From DAOUAM01 sp034433305 (GTDB lineage: Bacteria; Chloroflexota; Dehalococcoidia; Lucifugimonadales; DAOUAM01): a stretch of 64,000 bases of DNA. Numbering within the stretch: position 1 is the first letter of the stretch; each line of letters opens with the position of its first letter. The stretch is taken from the NCBI GenBank assembly GCA_034433305.1, contig DAOUAM010000095.1, positions 23,730 to 87,729 of the forward strand, given 5' to 3'. Positions 1-8,124 of this stretch are shown one piece after another. The notes beneath the pieces were generated by a model. That model searched no databases, was not told the DNA's origin, and saw nothing but the letters and a program-made list of their open reading frames with translations. Position numbers and translations under genes: made by a program.

Positions 1-66
1 TGGAGTGGAGCAGGAGGGGCGGGATGCCCCCGCCGCAAGCGGACTTCTTGTGAAGGGGGAGAGAGA

Positions 67-378
67 GTGCCATCCTGGACGTTTATAACCAATCACGGCG
101 CGGTGCTGGCCTACGTAGCCCAGCACGGCCAGATCACCGCCAGGGAGATAGCATCCGAGCTGGGCATTACCGAGCGCTCGGTGCATCGGATAATATCAGA
201 CCTGGAAGAGGCGGGCTACCTGTCGCGGCACAGGGACGGAAGGGTCAATCGTTACGAGGTCAACGCCGACCTGCCTCTTCGCCACCCCGACAAGCGTGAT
301 ACTGTGGTGGGCGAGTTGCTCAAGGTGCTGTTGCCCGACGGCCACGAACTGGAAGCGGAAGAGTCCGCTGGGCAGTAG
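67..378 (+). CDS. Winged-helix transcriptional regulator (MarR/ArsR-like)
   Basis: 103 residues from a GTG start preceded by a purine-rich stretch (GGGGGAGAGAGA). Residues about 12-60 read as a winged helix-turn-helix: ITAREIASELGITERSVHRI is a typical helix-turn-helix and HRDGRVNRYEVN a typical wing. The protein is short, with no ligand-binding domain visible, so it is a minimal DNA-binding regulator. It lies alone upstream of a convergent MFS gene. The target and signal cannot be deduced. Fold assignment is firm, family (MarR versus ArsR-like) is not. Confidence 0.8.
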   Translation: MPSWTFITNHGAVLAYVAQHGQITAREIASELGITERSVHRIISDLEEAGYLSRHRDGRVNRYEVNADLPLRHPDKRDTVVGELLKVLLPDGHELEAEESAGQ

Positions 379-415
379 CAGGGACATGGCCGCAGAGGTG
401 GGCCAGTAGCGGCGC

Positions 416-2566
416 TCAACCGTCCACCTCCTGCCTGGCTGGCCCCTGTATGCTGGCTCCAGGAGTCAGCGGCAGTGCTTTCCTGACCTCCGCGACGGCC
501 TCCGGCCCCAGGGAAGCGGCAGCCTCCAGCGCGCCCTGGGCCAGGCATGCCTGGGCGTCCCTCTCGTCCATGTCCAGCCTCCTGGCGGCCTCCCGTGCGC
601 TCTCCAGCGCGTGGGTCGTGGCCTCGGCAAGGCTTGCGCCGGCCTCGCCAGCGCCCTGGACCGCGCCGTAGCCGATGCCCCTCAGGGTGTGCCTGGGGTC
701 CGCATGTCCCTTCCCCAGCACCGCGGCCACGCCCAGCACGGCGCCACGGGCCAGGTGCCCGATGTCCACGGCCATATCGTCAAAGGCGTGCAGCACTCCC
801 CGCGTGGCGTGCCGGGCGACCTCGGCGGCGTAGCGCTCCTCCATTTCCCTGACCCCCTGGAGCATCCTGTGTTCTACCCGCTCCATGGCCTGCGCCAGTG
901 CGTGGCTGACGCGGCTGGCGATATCCGCCGCCGCCGCTCCGCCACGGCTGGCGGCCACCACCGCTGTCTTGGTGGTCGAGGCCAGCTCGTAGGCCGTCAC
1001 TCCGATGGCGACGTCCAGGCCCGGCACCAGCGAAACGCTCCGCAGCCGGCTGTAGGGGAACTGGGCTATGAAGCTCAGGCCCGGAATGCCCATCACCGAC
1101 CGGGACAGCTCCCGCGTATGGGCCGTCAGCGCCTCCAGCACCTCCTGGCGCGTGGCCTCGCCCTGCTCCTTGAGGGCGGTGAGGCTGTTCAGTGTCAGCA
1201 GCCCCACGACAAAGGCCAGGGCGAACAGGAAGTCGAAGCCGGTGAGATGCACCGCCGAGAACTGGATGGTCCTGCTGGGGTCTATCCAGGAAAAGCTGAT
1301 GGACAACTGGCGGACGCTGAAAAAGTCGGCAAAGCGGCCACCTACCAGCGGGCCAAGCGCGGCCCCCAGGCTGGTCGCCAGCGACGCCCCGGCCAGGTAG
1401 GCCGTGGACTGCCCCTGCGGCGCTAGCTTGAGGCCGATGGTCTCCACTGTCAGGCCCACGCCAGCGCCCGCTATCCCGGCGAAGATGTGCAGCAGCACCA
1501 GCAGGGGAATGGTGAGGAAGTACCGCTCGGGCATGGTGGTGAAGGTCCAGCCCAGTATGACAATCAGGTACAGCGACGCCGACAGGGACAGGACTACCTT
1601 GCTGCCGAACCTGTCCGCCAGAGGCCCCCAGACGTTGAGGAAGACCACGTTGAACAACTGGGCCAGCACGCTGAAGCCGATGACCGCCGAAAGGGGCAGC
1701 CCCAGCCGCTCCAGCATGTAAACGGTGAAGAAGGGCACCGCCAGGTTGGAGGCGAACCCCCACAGGAACAGGAACTTCATCAGGTGCCGGAAGTTGCCAT
1801 CGCCCAGGGGCGTCGCCAGCGTCTTGCGCAGGGAGGGCTGGGGGCCGGCCCCCGTGGTCATGAGCGGCTCTGGCACCAGGGCCATGAAGATGGGGCTGGT
1901 CAGCCCCAGGAAAATGGCCCCCAGCAGCAGGACCAGGGTATAGCCCAGCACCTCCTCGCCGCCCTGGGCGCGGGCACGCCACAGGTCCACCACGGCGGCA
2001 CTGCCCAGCCCGAACACTATGGATGCCACGGTGGAGAGGGCCTGTCGCCTGGAGAAGAAGCGTCCCAATGCCTGCTGCGGCACCAGGTCGCGGAGCCAGC
2101 TATTCCAGCTACAGCCCGTGATGGCCCCCAGGGCGCCCCGGATGGCCATCAGCCCCAGCAGCGCCGACACCGCCGCGCCGCTGGGCGCGCCGACAAAGAC
2201 AGGTATCAATGCGATGAGCAACCAGATAGCCTGGCCGGGGAACCAGGCGGCCAGGGCGATAAGCTTGCGCCGCCTCAGGCGCTCCACCAGCAGGATGGCC
2301 GGTATCTGCACCGGCTGCATGATGAATGGGATGGCTGCCAGAATGCCAATCTGGAGGTTGTTGGCGCCCAGGGCCAGGGCGAAGGCCGCCAGCAGCCCGC
2401 TGGTGGTGACGCTGAACATAGCCGTCGCTGTCACGCCCTGCCACACGGTCATTCGCAGCCCACGCTGCACCTCCGCCTCCGTGAGGCTCGGCTTGGGGCG
2501 GAACAATGTGGCAACAGTGTACACGAGCGAATTGCTCCGGCGGGGATAGGGTAGAGGAGTCAGCAC
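416..2566 (-). CDS. MFS transporter with long C-terminal cytoplasmic extension
   Basis: 716 residues; GTG start at 2566 with a weak ribosome site. Residues about 40-465 show the twelve hydrophobic segments of a major facilitator, with the loop motif ADRFGSK after helix 2 of the second half. Residues about 466-716 are not membrane-like: they are alanine-rich, rich in E/R and helical in character (for example REMEERYAAEVARH), with a glycine/alanine stretch around GHLARGAVLGVAAVLG. Ordinary MFS proteins are 400-450 residues long, so the tail is an unusual addition. Substrate unknown. Transcribed away from the SRPBCC gene at 2778. Confidence 0.8.
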   Translation of the reverse strand: MLTPLPYPRRSNSLVYTVATLFRPKPSLTEAEVQRGLRMTVWQGVTATAMFSVTTSGLLAAFALALGANNLQIGILAAIPFIMQPVQIPAILLVERLRRRKLIALAAWFPGQAIWLLIALIPVFVGAPSGAAVSALLGLMAIRGALGAITGCSWNSWLRDLVPQQALGRFFSRRQALSTVASIVFGLGSAAVVDLWRARAQGGEEVLGYTLVLLLGAIFLGLTSPIFMALVPEPLMTTGAGPQPSLRKTLATPLGDGNFRHLMKFLFLWGFASNLAVPFFTVYMLERLGLPLSAVIGFSVLAQLFNVVFLNVWGPLADRFGSKVVLSLSASLYLIVILGWTFTTMPERYFLTIPLLVLLHIFAGIAGAGVGLTVETIGLKLAPQGQSTAYLAGASLATSLGAALGPLVGGRFADFFSVRQLSISFSWIDPSRTIQFSAVHLTGFDFLFALAFVVGLLTLNSLTALKEQGEATRQEVLEALTAHTRELSRSVMGIPGLSFIAQFPYSRLRSVSLVPGLDVAIGVTAYELASTTKTAVVAASRGGAAAADIASRVSHALAQAMERVEHRMLQGVREMEERYAAEVARHATRGVLHAFDDMAVDIGHLARGAVLGVAAVLGKGHADPRHTLRGIGYGAVQGAGEAGASLAEATTHALESAREAARRLDMDERDAQACLAQGALEAAASLGPEAVAEVRKALPLTPGASIQGPARQEVDG

Positions 2567-2720
2567 GTCCTGGCGAAGATTATACCATCCAGGGGCGGGC
2601 CGTCTGCGTCAATCAGCAGTTGCTGGGCCTGTAGCAAGTCAGGGGGCCTCTGCCTTGTGGGGCCAGGACCAGTTGCTGCTGGGATGCGCCTGCCAGAGTG
2701 GTGCAGGCACTGTATCGGTC

Positions 2721-2748
2721 TTGAATCGGCCCAGCCTTGTGCTACGCT
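2721..2748 (+). promoter_or_regulatory. Possible sigma70-type promoter for the SRPBCC gene
   Basis: TTGAAT and TACGCT are separated by 16 bases and end about 30 bases before the ATG at 2778. Match to consensus is moderate; a prediction only. Confidence 0.3.
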
Positions 2749-2777
2749 GGAGACAGAGTCCTCCGGGAGGTGAGACT

Positions 2778-3398
2778 ATGGACCGCAGGGCCGCTTTCCT
2801 GGCCGCCATCGTGGCCGGCGCGGCAGCCTGTGCATACCTGCGCGTGGTCCGGCCCTGGCACCTCACCTGGGGCGCCACGCCCGAGGAAGTGGCCCGCCCC
2901 ATGCCCGGCGACGAGATAGTGCAGCGCCCCACCTTCAACGCGACCCGCGCCGTCACCATCAACACCAGGCCGGAGGACATCTGGCCCTGGCTGGTGCAGA
3001 TAGGCTTCGGCCGGGCAGGCTGGTACAGCTACGACTGGCTGGACAACCTGGGCAGGCCCAGCGCCTGGCGCATCGTCCCTGAGCTTCAGCGTCTGCAAGT
3101 CGGCGACAGGGTGCCCATGAGCCGGTGGACCTACTTCACCGTCAGGGGCATCGTACCCAACCGGTGGATGGTGTGGGAGAGCCAGGACAGCAATAGCACC
3201 TGGGCGTGGGCGCTGTACCCACTGGACGAGCGCCGCACGCGGCTGGTCACCCGCATACGTGTCCTCTACAGGTGGACCTCGCCCGCGATAGCCCTGACCC
3301 TGCTCCTCATGGAGCTTGGCGACCCCATCATGATTCGGAAGGAGCTCCTGGGCATCAAGCGCCGGGCGGAGCAGGCGCGGCAACTCCCTGCTTCGTAG
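2778..3398 (+). CDS. Membrane-anchored SRPBCC (START-like) protein
   Basis: 206 residues. The ATG at 2778 is chosen because GGGAGGTGA lies just upstream; the frame is open further upstream without a ribosome site. The N-terminus (AAFLAAIVAGAAACAYLRVV) is one hydrophobic segment, probably an anchor or signal. Residues about 50-180 fit the SRPBCC fold: TINTRPEDIWPWLVQIGFG is the usual first strand and helix, followed by WYSYDWLDNLG, as seen in uncharacterised proteins of this family. Likely binds a hydrophobic ligand; no catalytic role is evident. Its stop codon lies inside a hairpin shared with the convergent NUDIX gene. Confidence 0.7.
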   Translation: MDRRAAFLAAIVAGAAACAYLRVVRPWHLTWGATPEEVARPMPGDEIVQRPTFNATRAVTINTRPEDIWPWLVQIGFGRAGWYSYDWLDNLGRPSAWRIVPELQRLQVGDRVPMSRWTYFTVRGIVPNRWMVWESQDSNSTWAWALYPLDERRTRLVTRIRVLYRWTSPAIALTLLLMELGDPIMIRKELLGIKRRAEQARQLPAS

Positions 3399-3426
3399 GG
3401 GCGTTGCATGCAACGTACCTACGAAG
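3391..3426. terminator. Bidirectional hairpin terminator between convergent genes
   Basis: CTTCGTAGG (3391-3399) pairs with CCTACGAAG (3418-3426), and the interior GTTGCATGCAAC is itself self-complementary. The hairpin covers the stop codon of the plus-strand SRPBCC gene and the stop codon of the minus-strand NUDIX gene. There is no long T-run, so intrinsic termination is inferred from position and symmetry. Confidence 0.5.
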
Positions 3427-3907
3427 GCCCCTGGCCTGAGGCCACGCGGAAGGCATGCTCGGCCAGCAGGCGGACGTCTTCAGGTGGGGGCACGCAGGTG
3501 CCGTCGTCGCACTGCAAGGCGACGCTGTTGCTCAGTTCCTCTCGGCTTACCCAGCGCCAGCCGTCCTTCAAGGGCCGCGCTGGCCCCACCAGCCGGCAGA
3601 AGTAGACCATGTCTATGTGCTGGTGGTAGCCGGCCACCGGGTCGTGAATGTCCTCCACCATAATGGTGAAGGGCGGCTGCACCTGCGTGGGATAGGCCAG
3701 GTCCAGGCGGGGGCCTGTGGGTACCACCTGGGCCTCGACGCCGGCCTCCTCCCGTATCTCCCGCAGCACGGCCTGGACGGGGTCCTCGTTCTCATCAACG
3801 TGCCCGCCTGGCGGCAGCCATGCCTTCACCTTGCGGTGCCAGTGCAGCAGCACGCGGCCCTCATGGACGACAAAACCCGTGGCTGTGAAGTGTCTGGTGA
3901 TGGGCAT
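3419..3907 (-). CDS. NUDIX hydrolase
   Basis: 162 residues. A complete Nudix box GX5EX7REUXEEXGU is visible at residues 35-57: G35, E41, R49-E50, E53-E54, G56. The box coordinates Mg2+ for cleavage of a nucleoside diphosphate linked to another moiety. The preceding segment FVVHEGRVLLHWHRKVKAWLPPGG is typical of family members that act on nucleotides or dinucleotides. Substrate cannot be assigned. Convergent with the SRPBCC gene. Confidence 0.88.
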   Translation of the reverse strand: MPITRHFTATGFVVHEGRVLLHWHRKVKAWLPPGGHVDENEDPVQAVLREIREEAGVEAQVVPTGPRLDLAYPTQVQPPFTIMVEDIHDPVAGYHQHIDMVYFCRLVGPARPLKDGWRWVSREELSNSVALQCDDGTCVPPPEDVRLLAEHAFRVASGQGPS

Positions 3908-3974
3908 GGCACCTACATGTTATACCATTCTGGCCCCACAGCACGCGTGGCGAAATTACCACCGGAGGGCCTGT

Positions 3975-4070
3975 AATGAGTTAGCAGGAGGGTCCTCGCC
4001 CCCACTGGGGGAGCGTTAGAGAGGGGGCTGGCCTGTTACACAGGTCTGTGTACGCCCTTGTTGCAACCTT
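3975..4070. repeat. Dispersed repeat, copy 1
   Basis: Part of the 335-base gene-free gap 3908-4242. It has the signature blocks shared with the other copies: CTCGCCCCCACTGGGGGAG, AGAGAGGGGGC, then TGTTACACAGGTCTGTGTACGCCC. The sequence from 4070 to 4200 holds no convincing gene; CAGCCGACGTGCAG near 4147 recalls the GCCGACG end of copies 2 and 4. Confidence 0.6.
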
Positions 4071-4242
4071 GATGGTGGTCCGACAGGCCCACCACGAACG
4101 GGTAAATAACCGCTCGCCCTGAGCTTGTCCAGGGGCGCTTTATCAGCCGACGTGCAGTTATCGGATAGGCTCTTACAGAGCAGGCCAGCCTCTGGCCCTG
4201 GAACTCATACCCCGGTCAGCATGTCCGGTGCAGGAGCTATAG

Positions 4243-5886
4243 CTAGCTGTCGTCCCTGCTCTGGCGTGACACGGCGATAACCCTGCGCCGCCGGGTGCCG
4301 CGACGTACCGCCAGCACCACGGCGCCGGCAATAAGCCAGACCGGACTGAATATACCCAGCCAGATGAACACAGTGCCCAGGGCCTGGCCCAGCCCGGACA
4401 GCGCCCGCACCGCGCTCTTGCCCTGCTCCATGGGCGCCCATCCGGAAATCGTCCAGCCCCTGGCCTTGGTGACCTGGACGCCGAGGGAGTGGGACGCCTC
4501 CACCGGGCCGGCCGCGCTCTGCGCCCTGATGGTCAGCGTTGCCGTGTAAGGCGAGGGGCGAGGGTCGCGGTAAAGGTGGGATGCCCTGGCCTGGGTGACG
4601 CCCTCGGGCAGGCTGCCTTCTGCCGGGGCGGTGCCATCGCCGAAGTCCCAGCGGTACCGCAGGTCGCTCAGGCCCTCGGGCCGCGTGAAGGTGCCGACGA
4701 ACTCCACCTCCCGGTCTTCCTCCACCGTGCGGCCCGTACCCGCGAAGACCTCGATAACGGGCACCCTGGTAACGGTGACCAGTATGGTATCCTTGCCCTC
4801 GGCCACGCCTGCCTCGCCAGTGCCGGTGACCCTGACCTCGACGATAAAGGGTGAGTCCCGGTCGTCGCCGTAGGAGTGGGTGACGGTGGAAGTGGCCCTG
4901 GTGCCCTGGGCCTGCGTCGGCGCCGTGCGATTGAGGGTGACCGGCCCGGAGCCGTCGCCGAAGTCCCAGGTGAACACAAAGTCGGTGATGCCCTCGGGCG
5001 GCCTGAAGGAGGCCCTGAACCGTGCTAGCCGGTCGACGCTGACCGTCTGGTCCGGCCCGGCATCCACGGACATCTCCACGGGCGCCAGCTTCAAGGTCAC
5101 GTTGATGAGGGAGAAGGCTGCCGTCTCCTCCAGGAACTTGATGCGCCCCTGGAGGCGCTCGATCTCCTCCTGGACCTTTGTAAGCTCCCGCTGGACATTC
5201 AGGGCATCATCCACCTGCTGCGCCCCCTCCAGCAGCCTCAGGAGCGCTTGCTCGGTGGCCTGGAGGTTGGTCAGGCGGGCGCTGGTGTCAACATACTCGT
5301 CGGTGACGTCCTTGCTGGAGGTAATCTCCGCCTCCACCTCCGCCGCCATGCCCCGCAGCCGCTGGACGGCCTCGTCCAGCCGCGTCGCCGGGACACGAAT
5401 GGAGATGCTCCCCTGGTGCCTGGCGCTGCGGTCCGAGGTCACCACCCAGCCGCCCAGCTCCTGGGCCAGCCTGGAGACGCCGTCCATGGCGGCGGAGACG
5501 TCCTGCACCACCAGGCGCATGTCCACGGTGCGCACGATGATGCGCTGCTGCGCCACCAGCGCGGCAGCCTCCTCGACTGAGGAGCTATCAGCGTCTAGCC
5601 TCAGTTGCCTCCATTGCTCCTCGGTCATGCCGTACCCGCCTTCGGGCACCTGCGGCGCCGCCGTGGGCACTGGCGCCGGAGTTGCCGCAGGGGTGGACGG
5701 CATCTCCCTGACTGAAAGGCCCGGTTGGCCTGGTGGGCCTGTCGGGCCGCGTGGCGCGGCTGTGGGCATGGGAACGGGGGCCTGGGACTCGTCCGGCGCC
5801 CGCTCCGCTGAGCCAGCGCACGCGACCGCCAGGAGCGCAGCTATGAGTAAAATGAAGAGAAACAGACCCACTGCACGCCAGGTCAT
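4243..5886 (-). CDS. DUF4349 lipoprotein with two PKD domains and C-terminal membrane anchor
   Basis: 547 residues from the ATG at 5886, chosen because GGGAGGAGGTG lies 7 bases upstream; the frame is open further upstream without a ribosome site. Residues 1-23 are a lipoprotein signal (hydrophobic run, then AVAC with Cys23). A Pro/Ala/Gly low-complexity linker (30-80) is followed by a DUF4349 domain (about 112-275) with the coiled-coil stretch NVQRELTKVQEEIERLQGRI. Two PKD-like repeats follow, each with WDFGDG (307-312 and 413-418). A hydrophobic segment (505-527) and an Arg-rich tail close it. DUF4349 proteins are usually about 300 residues long, with the anchor directly after the coiled coil, so the PKD pair looks inserted before it. 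Function unknown; probably envelope-associated. Confidence 0.8.
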   Translation of the reverse strand: MTWRAVGLFLFILLIAALLAVACAGSAERAPDESQAPVPMPTAAPRGPTGPPGQPGLSVREMPSTPAATPAPVPTAAPQVPEGGYGMTEEQWRQLRLDADSSSVEEAAALVAQQRIIVRTVDMRLVVQDVSAAMDGVSRLAQELGGWVVTSDRSARHQGSISIRVPATRLDEAVQRLRGMAAEVEAEITSSKDVTDEYVDTSARLTNLQATEQALLRLLEGAQQVDDALNVQRELTKVQEEIERLQGRIKFLEETAAFSLINVTLKLAPVEMSVDAGPDQTVSVDRLARFRASFRPPEGITDFVFTWDFGDGSGPVTLNRTAPTQAQGTRATSTVTHSYGDDRDSPFIVEVRVTGTGEAGVAEGKDTILVTVTRVPVIEVFAGTGRTVEEDREVEFVGTFTRPEGLSDLRYRWDFGDGTAPAEGSLPEGVTQARASHLYRDPRPSPYTATLTIRAQSAAGPVEASHSLGVQVTKARGWTISGWAPMEQGKSAVRALSGLGQALGTVFIWLGIFSPVWLIAGAVVLAVRRGTRRRRVIAVSRQSRDDS

Positions 5887-6106
5887 AGAATGCACCTCCT
5901 CCCGGGTGTCTGACCGATAGACGGACAAGGAAGCCAGGAAGTTCCCGAACTGTCGTATTCCAGGAGTGGGCAGGTGAAGGGCCAGGTGCAGGCACACCTT
6001 TTGCCGTAAATTACGTCGGCTGAAGAATGCCTGGATGCCTGCGGCTAATGAGGGTGACTGGGGGAGCCTGCCGGCCTTGTCATGGGGCCTGTGGCGCTGG
6101 TGGGGA

Positions 6107-6270
6107 CGCAAGGCCTCACCCTCGAAGCCCCCTCTCTTTCTCTCCCCCAGAGGGGGAGAGAACAGTCCCTGCCCCCTCTGTGTACGCCCCTGTTACAGAG
6201 GTGTCTGGCCAGCACACGCGTGGAGCGAGGGCCATAGCTCAGCCGACGCTGTGCCCTGAAGGACCGGGGG
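6107..6270 (+). repeat. Dispersed repeat, copy 2 (with conserved ~70-base segment)
   Basis: Fills most of the gap 5887-6284. It begins with polypyrimidine/polypurine blocks (CCCCCTCTCTTTCTCTCCCC, AGAGGGGGAGAG). It continues with a segment at about 6179-6252 (TGTTACAGAGGTGTCTGGCC, then CCATAGCTCAGCCGACG) that recurs in inverted orientation at 26148-26220. No reading frame of interest is seen in it, nor in the rest of the gap. Confidence 0.65.
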
Positions 6271-6284
6271 TGGGGTCTCGCCGG

Positions 6285-7493
6285 CTATATCACGGCCTGC
6301 TGGCGCAGCGACTTGAGCCTGTCCTCGTCGAAGCCCAGCAGCTCCCCGAATACCTCGGCGTTGTGCTGGCCCAGGAGCGGCGCGGGCCGGACGCGCACCG
6401 GTGAGTCGGAGAGTTTGATGGGGCAGCCGGGCATCATGAAGGGGCCGCGCTGGGGATGGTCCACCGTCACGATCATCTCCCGCTGGCGCAGGTGCGGGTC
6501 GGAGTAGATGTCCTCGGCGTTCATGCAGGCGCTACAGGGCACGCCGGCCTCGCCCAGGATGCGCATGGCCTCGTGCTTGGTGTGCTGCATGGTCCAGGCC
6601 TCGATGAGCCGGTTGACCTCGTCGGCCATGGCCGCCGTCTGCCTGGGGTCGGCCAGGCGCGGGTCCTCCAGCAGCTCCTCATGGCCGATGATTTTGAGCA
6701 GCGCCTGCCACATCCGGTCGCGCCTCGGCCCGGCGATGAGGTACACGTAGTCGTCAGGGCCGCCGGGCTTGCACCGGAAGGTGCCGACGCCTGGCATCCC
6801 CGGCCAGCTATTGCCGCGCCTGGGCGGCGAGGTCTTCGTCTCGTTGAAGTTGCACATCCAGACGCGGGCGAAGTTCACCACGGCATCCTGCATGGAGACC
6901 TCCACCACCTGGCCCTTGCCGGTGCGTTCCCGCTGCCACAGCGCCGCCAGGATGCCTATGGCCGCGTGCATGCCCGTGCCCGTGTCGCCGATGGTCACGC
7001 CCGGGCGCGTGGGTGGGCCGTCGGGGCTGCCGGTGGCGCAGAAGGCGCCGCCCGCGGCCTGGGCCACCGGGTCGAAGCTCTTGTACTCGCTGTAGGGGCC
7101 GTAGGTGCCGAAGCCCTTGATGCGCGCCAGGATGATGCGCGGGTTGACGCTGGAGAGCACGTCGTAGCCCAGGCCCAGGCGCTCCAGCGTATGGGGCGCC
7201 AGGTTCTCGGCGACAATGTCACCCTGCCTGACCAGCTCCAGGAACATCCCCTTGCCCTGCTCGCTCTTGAGGTTGAGGGTGACGCTGCGCTTGCAGGAGT
7301 TGAGGTTGATGAAGTAGGACGAGTCGGCGCCAGGGGTCGTGGTGGACACGCTCCAGCGCCCGGGATCGCCCCTGGACGGCTCCTCCACTTTGATCACGTC
7401 CGCGCCCAGCCACGCCAGCACCTGGGTGCAGGACGTCCCCGCCTCGAACTGGGTCAGGTCTATGATGCGGATGCCCTTCAGCGCCTCGCCCAT
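6285..7493 (-). CDS. Family III CoA-transferase (CaiB/BaiF type)
   Basis: 402 residues from the ATG at 7493, with CAAGGAGGCAAGAGC just upstream; the frame is open further upstream without support. It has the typical start GIRIIDLTQFEAG..CTQVLAWLGADVIKVE, the SCKRSVTLNLKS segment, and the conserved IGDTGTGMHAA block with D170 at the position of the aspartate that carries the covalent CoA intermediate. Members move CoA between carboxylic acids by way of mixed anhydrides and thioesters. The acid substrates cannot be predicted. No neighbouring pathway gene is present. Confidence 0.9.
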   Translation of the reverse strand: MGEALKGIRIIDLTQFEAGTSCTQVLAWLGADVIKVEEPSRGDPGRWSVSTTTPGADSSYFINLNSCKRSVTLNLKSEQGKGMFLELVRQGDIVAENLAPHTLERLGLGYDVLSSVNPRIILARIKGFGTYGPYSEYKSFDPVAQAAGGAFCATGSPDGPPTRPGVTIGDTGTGMHAAIGILAALWQRERTGKGQVVEVSMQDAVVNFARVWMCNFNETKTSPPRRGNSWPGMPGVGTFRCKPGGPDDYVYLIAGPRRDRMWQALLKIIGHEELLEDPRLADPRQTAAMADEVNRLIEAWTMQHTKHEAMRILGEAGVPCSACMNAEDIYSDPHLRQREMIVTVDHPQRGPFMMPGCPIKLSDSPVRVRPAPLLGQHNAEVFGELLGFDEDRLKSLRQQAVI

Positions 7494-7607
7494 GCTCTTG
7501 CCTCCTTGAGGAATACCTGGTTGACCGGCCACGGCTATCTCGCAGGGACAAGGCCCAGGGCCAGCCCTGTCGCATGGGCCATGCAGCCAGGGCAGCATGG
7601 CGGCAAT

Positions 7608-7988
7608 TCAGCGGGTATCTAGCTGGACTTCCAGCAGGGGGCTGGCCCTGACCCAGGAGTCCAGTTGCCTGAGGTCAACTTCCACCTTCTCCATTATCCT
7701 GGACAGGATGGCCCGGCGCTCTGACTCCTCCCGCACGGGCTTCGCGGTGGCGGGTATGTCGGCGTGGGTGCTCTCCTTGAGGTGGAAGGTGAAGCGAGGG
7801 TTGGCTAGCAGATTGGCGTACCAGTCGCGGCGGCCAGGCGGCCCGGCCAGGAACAGGCGCCCGTCCACGTTGTAGAACCAGATTTCGAGCCGGCGAGGCT
7901 GGCCCGTCTTCCTGCCGGTGGTGGTGATATCTATGGTCAGGTCGCGTTCCAGTGCCTGCTTTATGCGCTCGTCCATGGCTTCACCCAC
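7608..7988 (-). CDS. F420-type (deazaflavin-dependent) nitroreductase/oxidoreductase-like protein
   Basis: 126 residues; GTG at 7988 or, four codons later, ATG at 7976 (AGGAAG upstream leaves this open). The motif TTGRKTGQPRRLEIWF and then GRLFLAGPPGRRDWYANLLANP match the split-barrel family that includes mycobacterial Ddn, where the Arg/Lys-rich turn binds coenzyme F420. Split-barrel relatives can use FMN instead. Probably an F420H2-dependent reductase of small quinone or nitro compounds; substrate unknown. Confidence 0.75.
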   Translation of the reverse strand: MGEAMDERIKQALERDLTIDITTTGRKTGQPRRLEIWFYNVDGRLFLAGPPGRRDWYANLLANPRFTFHLKESTHADIPATAKPVREESERRAILSRIMEKVEVDLRQLDSWVRASPLLEVQLDTR

Positions 7989-8124
7989 TTCCTGCGCTTT
8001 GCTCCAGCCGCCGTACGAAACGTGAAGCCGTAACGTGAGAATACCACGCTTTCTGGCCCGGCGAAAGCCCTTCCCATTACTGTCTCGCGGCTCCCAGGCT
8101 GATGGCTGACAGCCCGCCGCGAGG

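Noticed and set aside
2655..2777. N-terminal extension of the SRPBCC gene
   Set aside because: The ribosome site GGGAGGTGA fits only the ATG at 2778, and a promoter-like sequence lies inside the extension.
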